Part shown: one piece after another, positions 1 through 5,256 of the stretch | Position numbering within the stretch: position 1 is the stretch's first letter | How the letters are laid out: each line of letters starts with the position of its first letter | Source of the DNA: Chloroflexota bacterium | Lineage (GTDB): Bacteria > Chloroflexota > Anaerolineae > B4-G1 > SLSP01 | Reading direction: 5' to 3' | Assembly (NCBI GenBank): GCA_012798275.1 | Contig: JAAZNO010000258.1 | Span: 1-5,256 of the forward strand | Length of the DNA stretch: 5,256 nucleotides | Position numbers and translations under genes: made by a program | Notes under the pieces: model-generated | What the model was told of the DNA's origin: nothing | The model's database searches: none | What the model saw: the letters and a program-made list of their open reading frames with translations, nothing else

Positions 1-930
1 AAGCCGATTGATGACAGCTTCCTGGGCCGGCACTACGACGTGGGGCGACAATGGGATTTCACCCTCGTCATCTTGCGCGATATGGGCTACGACTTCAACC
101 GTGGGCGGCAGGATCAGGCGCCCCATCCCTTCACCACCAACTTCGGACGCAATGATGTCCGGCTGACCACGCGCCTGATCAGCGATCGCCCCCAATCCGC
201 CCTCTTCAGCAGCGTCCACGAGGGCGGGCACGCTTTGTACGAGCAGGGATCGCCTGAGCGCTTCGAGCGTACGGCGCTGTCCGGCGGCGCGACGATGGCG
301 CTCCACGAGTCCCAATCGCGCCTGTGGGAAAACATGATCGGGCGCAGCAAGCCCTTCTGGCAGCATTACTTCCCCATCCTGCGAGCCTTCTTCCCGGAGC
401 AACTGGCGGATGTGCGACTGGATGATTTCTATCGCGCCGTGAACGTCGTGCGCCCCGATTTTATCCGCACCGAGGCCGATGAGGTCACCTACAACCTGCA
501 CATTTTCATCCGCTTTGAGCTGGAACAGGCGCTCCTTTCGGGCGCGCTGACTGCCAGAGAGGTGCCGGAGGCCTGGAATGCCCGCTATCAGGACTATCTT
601 GGCATCACGCCGCGCGATGACGCCGAAGGGTGCCTCCAGGATGTTCACTGGAGCAGCGGGCTGATAGGCTATTTCCCCACTTACGCGCTGGGAAACCTGA
701 TCGCGGCGCAGCTGTACCGTCGGATGAAGGCCGACCTTCCGGGCATGGAAGAGGGCTTCGCCCGCGGCGAGTTCCTGCCGCCGCTGCAGTGGCTGCGGGA
801 GCACGTGCACCGTCACGGCTCCAAATTTACCGCGCCGGAGCTGCTTGCGCGCGAGCTCGGTGAGGAAATCAGCGCCGAGCCGCTGCTGGAATATATCCGC
901 GCGCGCTACAGCGAGATTTACGAGCTCTAA
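1..930 (+). CDS. Carboxypeptidase Taq (peptidase family M32), C-terminal part; 5' end outside window
   Basis: Zinc-type metallocarboxypeptidase that removes C-terminal residues from peptides, expected to be cytoplasmic. The reading frame is open from base 1 and ends at TAA 928-930, giving 309 residues. The family is usually about 500 residues, so roughly the first 190 are missing to the left; the internal GTG at 40 is not a real start. All the hallmark M32 motifs expected in this part are visible in order: HPF (bases 124-132), DVRLT (154-168), HEGGH (217-231, two metal-binding His and the catalytic Glu), HES (304-312, the third metal-ligand Glu, 30 residues after the first His as in the Pyrococcus enzyme), IRTEADE (463-483) and GCLQDVHW (628-651), followed by GYFPTYALGN. 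Nothing suggests damage. A strong terminator directly follows, so this is the last gene of its transcript. Identity is secure; the peptide substrates are unknown. Confidence 0.95.
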   Translation, partial: KPIDDSFLGRHYDVGRQWDFTLVILRDMGYDFNRGRQDQAPHPFTTNFGRNDVRLTTRLISDRPQSALFSSVHEGGHALYEQGSPERFERTALSGGATMALHESQSRLWENMIGRSKPFWQHYFPILRAFFPEQLADVRLDDFYRAVNVVRPDFIRTEADEVTYNLHIFIRFELEQALLSGALTAREVPEAWNARYQDYLGITPRDDAEGCLQDVHWSSGLIGYFPTYALGNLIAAQLYRRMKADLPGMEEGFARGEFLPPLQWLREHVHRHGSKFTAPELLARELGEEISAEPLLEYIRARYSEIYEL

Positions 931-955
931 GCGACCCGGCGTCGTCCTCTTCTGC

Positions 956-1000
956 CGCCCCTTCTCTCCCTGCTTGGGGAGAGAAGGGGCGCTTTGTTTT
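956..1000 (+). terminator. Rho-independent terminator after the M32 carboxypeptidase gene
   Basis: The arms 957-970 (GCCCCTTCTCTCCC) and 977-990 (GGGAGAGAAGGGGC) are perfect reverse complements over 14 bp, and C956-G991 adds a fifteenth pair. The loop is 6 nt (971-976). The + strand continues with GCTTTGTTTT, a T-rich tail. There is no T-run on the other side of the stem, so it should act only on + strand transcription. It lies 25 nt after the stop codon and separates the carboxypeptidase transcript from the operon that follows. Confidence 0.9.
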
Positions 1001-1043
1001 CGGTGCTGCGCCTGAGGAACCTCTCACCTCCGGAGTCAAACTA

Positions 1044-1059
1044 TGTGACCATACTCACC
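1044..1059. promoter_or_regulatory. Candidate Crp/Fnr-family operator
   Basis: TGTGA (1044-1048), six bases CCATAC, then TCACC (1055-1059) matches the classical Crp consensus TGTGA-N6-TCACA at 9 of 10 fixed positions. Its centre, 1051.5, lies about 62-65 bp upstream of the start site predicted from the promoter at 1081-1109, close to the -61.5 position used by class I Crp activators. The match and spacing are seen directly. That a Crp-type regulator binds here is inference, and the outer flanks show little further symmetry. Confidence 0.4.
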
Positions 1060-1080
1060 CGAAGCCGGCACACACGGCTA

Positions 1081-1109
1081 TTGCCCCGCCCTGCTGAATG
1101 TGTTACAAT
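1081..1109 (+). promoter_or_regulatory. Predicted sigma70-type promoter (extended -10) for the M20/S51-like/kor operon
   Basis: The -35 element TTGCCC (1081-1086, 4 of 6 to TTGACA) is separated by exactly 17 bp from the -10 element TACAAT (1104-1109, 5 of 6 to TATAAT). TG at 1101-1102 gives the extended -10 form TGnTACAAT. Transcription would begin near 1114-1117, leaving a leader of about 35-38 nt before the ATG at 1152. It is the only convincing promoter in the gap between the terminator and the operon. Confidence 0.7.
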
Positions 1110-1151
1110 GGGCACGATCGGCAACATCCATATTCGAGAGCGACACGAACC

Positions 1152-2327
1152 ATGAACATTCCCGCAGACATTCGCGCACTTGAAGCGCAGTTGATTGCCT
1201 GGCGACGCGATTTTCACCGCCATCCGGAACTCGGGCTACAAGAGCACCGGACGGCGGGCATTGTCGCGGAGACGCTGCGCGCGCTGGGCTACGAGGTTTA
1301 CGCAGGCATGGCCCGCACGGGAGTCGTCGGGCTGCTTCACAACGGTGCGGGGCCAACGCTTCTGCTGCGTGCCGACATGGACGCTCTCCCGATTCAGGAG
1401 GAAAACGCCGTGGAGTATGCCTCGGAGCAGGCCGGCCTGATGCACGCCTGCGGCCACGACGGCCATGTCGCCATTCTGCTGGGAGTCGCCACGATCCTGG
1501 TCCAGCGCCGCGAACGCTGGCAGGGCACGTTACTGCTCGTGTTTCAGCCCGGCGAGGAGGGCCTTAACGGCGCGGAGCTCATGATCCGCGAGGGCCTGCT
1601 GGAGCGCTTCAAGCCTGATCGGGCGCTGGCGCTTCATTTATGGAACGATCTGCCCGTGGGTGTGGCCGATGCGACCCCCGGCCCGGTGATGGCCGCCGCG
1701 GAAAGCTGGGAGGCCACTATCATCGGCAAAGGCGGTCATGCCGCGCAACCCGCGGAGACCGTGGATCCCGTCGTCGCGGCGGCGCTGGCCGTGCTGGCGC
1801 TGCAGACCATCGTCAGCCGCAATGTCCCCCCTACCGAGACTGCCGTCGTCACCGTGGGGATGATCCGTGCGGGGGAGGCTTTCAACGTCATCCCCGATCA
1901 GGCGCTGCTGCGGGGCACGATTCGCACCTATCGCCCACAAGTGCGGGAAACCGCCTTGCGCCGGCTCGACGAGATCATTCAGGGCGTTGCGGCCACGCTG
2001 GGAGCCAGGGCCGTCATCGAGCAGTATCCCCTCACGCCGGCGCTGGTCAACGATGCCGCGACGGCCCGGCTCGTGCAGCAGAGCATCACCGCAGTTTTGG
2101 GAGATAACGGCCTGAACATTGGTCTGCAGGTGATGGGCAGCGAGGACTTCGCCTTCTTCCTCCGGGAAGTACCGGGGTGCTTTGTCTTCGTCGGCTCGGG
2201 ACGCCCGGAAGGGCCACTGCTGGCGCATCACAATTCCCATTTTGACATTGACGAGCGCGCGCTGACCATCGGCGCTGCAATTATGGCGGAAGCGGTCCAG
2301 CAACTGTTGCCGCGCCACGGAGGCTGA
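1152..2327 (+). CDS. M20 family (M20D) amidohydrolase: N-acyl-amino-acid / amide-conjugate hydrolase
   Basis: A 391-residue metal-dependent hydrolase of the aminoacylase / hippurate hydrolase / IAA-amino-acid hydrolase group, which cleaves the amide bond of N-acylated amino acids; probably cytoplasmic, as no signal peptide is seen. Visible motifs: FHRHPELGLQE (21-31), RADMDALP (73-80), HACGHDGH (98-105, with Cys100 and His102 as expected metal ligands), PGEEG (133-137, catalytic Glu135 and ligand Glu136), His162, the GKGGHAA (192-198) lead-in to the dimerisation domain, GSEDFAFF (329-336), and HNSHFDIDE (360-368) with the last ligand His360. All ligands are intact. The frame is open up to an in-frame ATG at 1098, but that codon lies before the predicted transcription start and overlaps the promoter region, and the family N-terminus fits ATG 1152. 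The ribosome site there is weak (GAGAG 1136-1140, 11 nt away). The next gene starts one base after the stop. The exact substrate cannot be told; aminoacylase, hippuricase and amidase activities are all possible. Confidence 0.92.
   Translation: MNIPADIRALEAQLIAWRRDFHRHPELGLQEHRTAGIVAETLRALGYEVYAGMARTGVVGLLHNGAGPTLLLRADMDALPIQEENAVEYASEQAGLMHACGHDGHVAILLGVATILVQRRERWQGTLLLVFQPGEEGLNGAELMIREGLLERFKPDRALALHLWNDLPVGVADATPGPVMAAAESWEATIIGKGGHAAQPAETVDPVVAAALAVLALQTIVSRNVPPTETAVVTVGMIRAGEAFNVIPDQALLRGTIRTYRPQVRETALRRLDEIIQGVAATLGARAVIEQYPLTPALVNDAATARLVQQSITAVLGDNGLNIGLQVMGSEDFAFFLREVPGCFVFVGSGRPEGPLLAHHNSHFDIDERALTIGAAIMAEAVQQLLPRHGG
2319..2323 (+). promoter_or_regulatory. Shine-Dalgarno site for the S51-like gene
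   Basis: GGAGG lies 5 nt before the ATG at 2329, inside the last codons of the amidohydrolase gene. It supports this start and translation from a shared mRNA. Confidence 0.8.
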
Positions 2328-2328
2328 C

Positions 2329-3027
2329 ATGCCCCAGCGCGGTCCGCTTCAATGGGTAGACGGGGAGGGCTGGCTGATTCTCTCCGGCGGCGGCGACTGG
2401 CAACGTGGGGAAACCGATGCCGTCACCGCGCACATCCTCAGTATCGCCAACCTCGATCGCCCGATGGTGGTGTTGCTCTCTGAAGGCGAGCGCGAACGGG
2501 GTTATGAGCTGCTTGAATCCTACACCCGGCTCGGCGGCCCCGGCGGGGAAGTCGTCATCCTCGAAGGCGCGCAGCGGCAAAGGTTGAACGAGCCGCGCCT
2601 GCTCACCGCCATCGCCGAAGCCGGCATTCTGCACCTCGGCGGCGTCCGCCCGTGGATTTTGGCGCGTGGGTTGAGGCATACCCCCGCGTTGGCCCAAATC
2701 CTGAAGGGCTACGGCACGCTGCAGGGACTGCTGATCGTCGGCGCGGAGGGTGGGGCGGCGGCGCTCGGCGCATGGATCGCCGGATCGGGGCAGGAAACGA
2801 CGACCGCGCCGGGCCTGGGGCTCGTGCGCAGCGCCATCATCGCCCCACAGTTCACCACCACGGAGGAGGCCGCGGCGTTGCGCGCGCAATTGCGGCTGCA
2901 CCCCGGTTTTGTGGGACTCGGCATCCCGCGCGGCGTCGCCCTGGCTCTGGGACCGCAGGGACAGGTCGAAACCTGGGGCGAAGGCGCCGTCACAGCGGTC
3001 GTCCACGAGGAAGCCGCTGAATCTTGA
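2329..3027 (+). CDS. Peptidase S51 / cyanophycinase-like protein with degenerate active site (probable pseudoenzyme)
   Basis: A 232-residue protein with no signal peptide or membrane segment. The layout resembles peptidase S51 (cyanophycinase, dipeptidase E; class I glutamine-amidotransferase-like fold): an N-terminal glycine-rich strand GWLILSGGGDW (14-24), a second Gly-Gly turn LHLGGV (101-106) where the family has GGNQ, the nucleophile-elbow region LLIVGAEGGAAALGAW (134-149), then GLGLVRSAIIAPQF (162-175) and VGLGIPRGVALAL (195-207), ending in a GEGAVTAVV strand. Against the usual G-T-S-A-G-A elbow, Ser is replaced by Glu140. Against DQHFxxRxRxxR, the His is Gln174 and the arginines are lost. 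Against GIDExTA, the Glu is Arg201. The motif alignment is by eye, so the fold assignment is moderate, but Ser is absent from the elbow beyond doubt. The gene starts one base after the amidohydrolase stop, has a good ribosome site, and precedes the kor genes by 44 bp, so it is very likely co-transcribed. Peptidase activity is not expected; binding or regulation is only a guess. Confidence 0.7.
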   Translation: MPQRGPLQWVDGEGWLILSGGGDWQRGETDAVTAHILSIANLDRPMVVLLSEGERERGYELLESYTRLGGPGGEVVILEGAQRQRLNEPRLLTAIAEAGILHLGGVRPWILARGLRHTPALAQILKGYGTLQGLLIVGAEGGAAALGAWIAGSGQETTTAPGLGLVRSAIIAPQFTTTEEAAALRAQLRLHPGFVGLGIPRGVALALGPQGQVETWGEGAVTAVVHEEAAES

Positions 3028-3062
3028 ATGTTTCATTCAACACGGCCCGACTATTATTCAAC
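3024..3062. promoter_or_regulatory. Inverted repeat with an extra half-site before the korA-type gene; candidate operator
   Basis: TTGAATG (3024-3030), TTT, CATTCAA (3034-3040) is a perfect 7-3-7 inverted repeat overlapping the S51-like stop codon. The word ATTCAAC at 3035-3041 recurs at 3056-3062, exactly 21 bp (about two helical turns) downstream and just before the ribosome site. The stretch is AT-rich amid GC-rich DNA. It could be a repressor site or a weak RNA hairpin; no T-tract follows, so it is not a terminator. The symmetry is seen; the function is inference. Confidence 0.3.
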
Positions 3063-3067
3063 GGAGG
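3063..3067 (+). promoter_or_regulatory. Shine-Dalgarno site that fixes the korA start
   Basis: GGAGG lies 4 nt before ATG 3072, within a purine-rich GGAGGGAGA run. The frame is open further up to a TTG at 3024, but that codon overlaps the preceding stop and has no comparable site, so 3072 is chosen. Confidence 0.85.
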
Positions 3068-3071
3068 GAGA

Positions 3072-4853
3072 ATGGCTATCAATGTGAAAACCGTGGTTGT
3101 GCGTGTCGGCGGTGAGGCTGGCGAAGGCACCGTCACGTTGGGGGAGATGTTCACCCGCGTGGCGGCGCGGGATGGGCTGGAAGTCTACACCTTCCGCACT
3201 TACCCCGCCGAAATCAAGGGCGGGCAGGTGCTCTTCCAGACCCGTTTGGGCATCGAGCGGGTGCTCTGTGAGGGAGACGCGGCCGATGTGCTGGTGGCGA
3301 TGAACCAGCAGGGTTGGGAGGAAAACCTCAACGATTTCCACCCCGAGGGCGTCCTCGTCTATGACCCCGACGCCGTCCCCCATCCCGAAACCCAGGGACG
3401 ACGCTCCTATCCGGTGCCTGTGACCCGGATCTCCAAGAGCTTCAACTTCGCGCGCGGCAAAAACCTCGTCATGGTCGGCGCGCTCGCATGGTTCTTCCGC
3501 CTCAAGCTGGAGAGCGCGCAGACAGCAGTCCGCAAAAGTATGGGCCGCCACGCCGACGTCCTGGACCAGAACCTGCACGCGCTCGAAGAGGGCTATCATT
3601 ACGCGCGGGAACACTTCCCTGATCTCTTCCCGTATCAGCTGCCCCTGCCCGAAAAGCCGGCGGAAGGGCTGCTCCTTTCCGGCGCCGAGGCGATGGCGAT
3701 CGGCGCGCTGAATGCGAATTGCCGTTTCTTTGCCGGCTACCCCATCACCCCGGCGACCACGCTCATGGAGACCATGGCGCGCTATTTGCCCGCTTTTAAC
3801 GGCACGCTGGTACAGGCGGAGGACGAGATCGCCTCTATCAACATGGCGATTGGCGCTTCCTACGGTGGCCTGCGCGCCATGACCGCGACCTCCGGGCCGG
3901 GCCTCTCCTTGATGGTGGAGGGCTTGAGCATGGCCAGCATGGCGGAAATCCCCCTCGTCGTCGTTGACGTGCAACGCGCCGGGCCTTCCACCGGTATGCC
4001 CACCAAGACCTCCCAGGGCGACCTCTTCCTCTCACTTTACGGCGGGCACGGCGATGGGCCGCGCTTCGTCCTCGCGCCCGATTCGGTCAAGGATTCCTAT
4101 TATCAGATGATCAACGCCTTCAGCCTGGCGGAGCACTTTCAGACGCCCGTCATCGTGCTTTCGGATCAGGCGATGGCCTCGCGCATGGAAACCATCCCCT
4201 ACCCCGAGGAGATTTGCGGCGTGTGGAGCGAATGCCTCGAGCGGATTCTGCCCACGCCGGAAGAGCTGGCGCACGATTACCGCCGCTATCGCCTCACCGA
4301 AAACGGGCTGTCGTCCATGGCCACGCCGGGGACGCCCGGCGGCATGTACCTGGCGGAAAGCCTGGAGCACAATGAGTACGGCCATCCCAACGACTCGCCC
4401 GAAAATCACAGGCAGATGATGCAGAAGCGCGCCCGGGTCGTCGAGACGGCGCGCAAGCATCTGGTGAAGTGGGACTCCGTGGCGCGGCGTTGGGGTGTGG
4501 AAGACGCCCAATTCGGCATCATGGGCTGGGGCAGCACCCGCGGCGCCGTCCGTGAAGTGATGGAACAGCTCGCCGCGGAAGGCATCGCCATCGAGGCGCT
4601 CTATCCGCACACGCTGCTCCCCATGCCCGACGAGGCCATCCAGAAATTCTTGCGCGGGAAGAAGGCCATCCTGGTGCCGGAGCTGAACTTCAGTTCCCAA
4701 TTCGCCCGCATGATTGCCCACCGTTATTACCGGCAGCTCGATGCGCAAAACACGCACGTCCACATGTTGGCGAAAGAGGAGGGCGTGCCCTTCAAAATCC
4801 AGGAAATCTACGAAGCGGCGCGTCAGATGATCCAGGCCGAAGGAGGTGACTGA
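3072..4853 (+). CDS. korA: 2-oxoacid:ferredoxin oxidoreductase, fused gamma-alpha subunit (KorA type)
   Basis: A 593-residue subunit of a thiamine-diphosphate 2-oxoacid:acceptor oxidoreductase, which converts a 2-oxoacid plus CoA to acyl-CoA, CO2 and reduced ferredoxin in the cytoplasm. Residues about 5-190 are the gamma domain (RVGGEAGEGTVTLGE 11-25, then TYPAEIKGGQ 43-52). Residues about 200-390 are the alpha pyrimidine-binding domain: GAEAMAIGAL (204-213), YPITP (223-227), QAEDEIASINMAIGAS (248-263), TSGPGLSLM (273-281) and GPSTGMPTK (304-312). Residues about 478-590 form the transketolase C-terminal-like domain. The length and gamma-alpha order match KorA of two-subunit KorAB enzymes; no ferredoxin-like delta domain is present. 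ATG 3072 follows a strong ribosome site. The stop overlaps the beta subunit start by one base, giving translational coupling. The symbol follows the nearest well-known type; 2-oxoglutarate is the commonest substrate of this architecture, but pyruvate or branched-chain/aryl 2-oxoacids are not excluded. Confidence 0.9.
   Translation: MAINVKTVVVRVGGEAGEGTVTLGEMFTRVAARDGLEVYTFRTYPAEIKGGQVLFQTRLGIERVLCEGDAADVLVAMNQQGWEENLNDFHPEGVLVYDPDAVPHPETQGRRSYPVPVTRISKSFNFARGKNLVMVGALAWFFRLKLESAQTAVRKSMGRHADVLDQNLHALEEGYHYAREHFPDLFPYQLPLPEKPAEGLLLSGAEAMAIGALNANCRFFAGYPITPATTLMETMARYLPAFNGTLVQAEDEIASINMAIGASYGGLRAMTATSGPGLSLMVEGLSMASMAEIPLVVVDVQRAGPSTGMPTKTSQGDLFLSLYGGHGDGPRFVLAPDSVKDSYYQMINAFSLAEHFQTPVIVLSDQAMASRMETIPYPEEICGVWSECLERILPTPEELAHDYRRYRLTENGLSSMATPGTPGGMYLAESLEHNEYGHPNDSPENHRQMMQKRARVVETARKHLVKWDSVARRWGVEDAQFGIMGWGSTRGAVREVMEQLAAEGIAIEALYPHTLLPMPDEAIQKFLRGKKAILVPELNFSSQFARMIAHRYYRQLDAQNTHVHMLAKEEGVPFKIQEIYEAARQMIQAEGGD
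4841..4847 (+). promoter_or_regulatory. Shine-Dalgarno site for the kor beta subunit
   Basis: AGGAGGT, near-perfect to the anti-Shine-Dalgarno, lies 5 nt before ATG 4853 at the end of the korA gene. With the TGATG stop-start overlap it indicates coupled, near-equal synthesis of the two subunits. Confidence 0.85.
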
Positions 4854-5256
4854 TGGCCCGCAAACCCAATGACTACAAGAACCCTGTCAAGCCCATCTGG
4901 TGTCCCGGCTGCGGCGATTATGCCGTCCATGCCGCGTTGATGCGCGCTTTCGCCGATCTCGACCTGGCGCCGGAAAACATCATCGTCGCCTCCGGCATTG
5001 GCTGTTCCAGCCGTATGCCGGGCTTCTTTGCGACCTACGGCTTCCATGGGATTCACGGGCGCGTCCTGCCGCTGGCGACGGGCATCAAACTCAGCCAGCC
5101 CGATAAGACCGTGATCGCCGTCGGCGGGGATGGCGACGGCTTCAGCATCGGTGGCGGACACGTGCCGCACGCGGCGCGCCGCAACATCGAGATCGCCTAC
5201 ATCATGATGGACAACAGCATCTACGGCATGACAAAGGGGCAGGCCTCGCCCACCTC
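4853..5256 (+). CDS. korB: 2-oxoacid:ferredoxin oxidoreductase beta subunit (KorB type), N-terminal part; 3' end outside window
   Basis: Catalytic TPP- and [4Fe-4S]-binding subunit that partners the preceding gamma-alpha subunit and passes electrons to ferredoxin. The first 134 codons are present; the family is usually about 280-340 residues, so roughly half is missing to the right. Visible motifs: WCPGCGDY (16-23), with Cys17 and Cys20 as likely cluster ligands; GIGCSSR (48-54), with Cys51 as the third; the TPP/Mg-binding stretch GDGDGFSIGGGH (92-103) through DNSIYG (120-125); and MTKGQASPT (126-134), typical of KorB-type beta chains. The fourth cluster Cys is expected beyond the edge. ATG 4853 shares its A with the stop TGA of korA and has an excellent ribosome site. 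Function class is certain; as for korA, the exact 2-oxoacid is not. Confidence 0.93.
   Translation, partial: MARKPNDYKNPVKPIWCPGCGDYAVHAALMRAFADLDLAPENIIVASGIGCSSRMPGFFATYGFHGIHGRVLPLATGIKLSQPDKTVIAVGGDGDGFSIGGGHVPHAARRNIEIAYIMMDNSIYGMTKGQASPT

Noticed and set aside
217..231. HEGGH as an unusual variant of the M32 zinc motif.
   Set aside because: The two middle positions vary within the family, the metal and catalytic residues are intact, and all neighbouring motifs are canonical, so it is an ordinary member.
1063..1079. Short hairpin AGCCG / CGGCT just upstream of the -35 element.
   Set aside because: It has only 5 bp with a 7-nt loop, and such pairs are common by chance in GC-rich DNA. 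No second feature supports it.
1640..2107. Overlapping + strand frame (155 codons) inside the amidohydrolase gene.
   Set aside because: Its composition is dominated by Arg, Gly, Ala and His, as expected of an out-of-frame reading of GC-rich DNA, with no recognisable domain.
1638..2330. Long minus-strand open frame (230 codons) opposite the amidohydrolase gene.
   Set aside because: It is an antisense shadow caused by GC-rich codon use. The + strand frame carries all the M20 motifs, and the minus frame product resembles no family I know.
3030..3057. Possible internal promoter before korA, using TATTAT (3052-3057) as a -10 element.
   Set aside because: TATTAT matches 5 of 6, but the best -35 at a proper spacing is GTTTCA (3 of 6, 16 bp spacer), and TTGAAT at 3024 is 22 bp away. 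The start would fall inside the ribosome site, leaving almost no leader.
3054..3974. Long minus-strand open frame (306 codons) opposite the korA gene.
   Set aside because: The same shadow effect: the sense strand encodes the conserved gamma and alpha domains, and there is no ribosome site or motif support for an antisense gene.

Overview
The window is a high-GC bacterial chromosome segment with every gene on the + strand. It reads as the 3' end of one transcription unit, a terminator and promoter gap, and then the first four genes of a second, tightly packed operon. The long KorA-type gamma-alpha fusion, the Thermus-type M32 carboxypeptidase and the GC-rich coding style suggest a Chloroflexota-like (Anaerolineae or relative) heterotroph. 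That placement is inference only. No rRNA, tRNA, mobile element or CRISPR is visible.

Layout. Positions 1-930 hold the C-terminal 309 residues of a carboxypeptidase Taq (M32) metallopeptidase whose start lies off the left edge. A strong intrinsic terminator follows (956-1000). The rest of the 221-bp gap holds a Crp-like inverted repeat (1044-1059) and a good extended -10 sigma70-type promoter (1081-1109). Next come an M20D amidohydrolase (1152-2327), a peptidase S51/cyanophycinase-like protein that appears to have lost its catalytic residues (2329-3027), a 2-oxoacid:ferredoxin oxidoreductase gamma-alpha subunit (3072-4853), and the start of its TPP-binding beta subunit (4853-5256, cut by the right edge).

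How the genes may work together. The M32 enzyme trims peptides, and the M20D enzyme would release free amino acids (or similar acids) from N-acyl or amide conjugates. After transamination the resulting 2-oxoacids could be oxidised by the KorAB-type enzyme to acyl-CoA, CO2 and reduced ferredoxin. This would be a plausible peptide and amino-acid catabolic neighbourhood, but the substrates cannot be read from the sequence.

The most unusual item is the S51-like protein between the hydrolase and the oxidoreductase. It keeps the scaffold glycines of the family, but the nucleophile Ser, the His and the Glu positions all appear substituted. Two candidate regulatory sites (a Crp-like site, and a 7-3-7 palindrome with an extra half-site before korA) are also reported. 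I found no clearly new multi-gene system.
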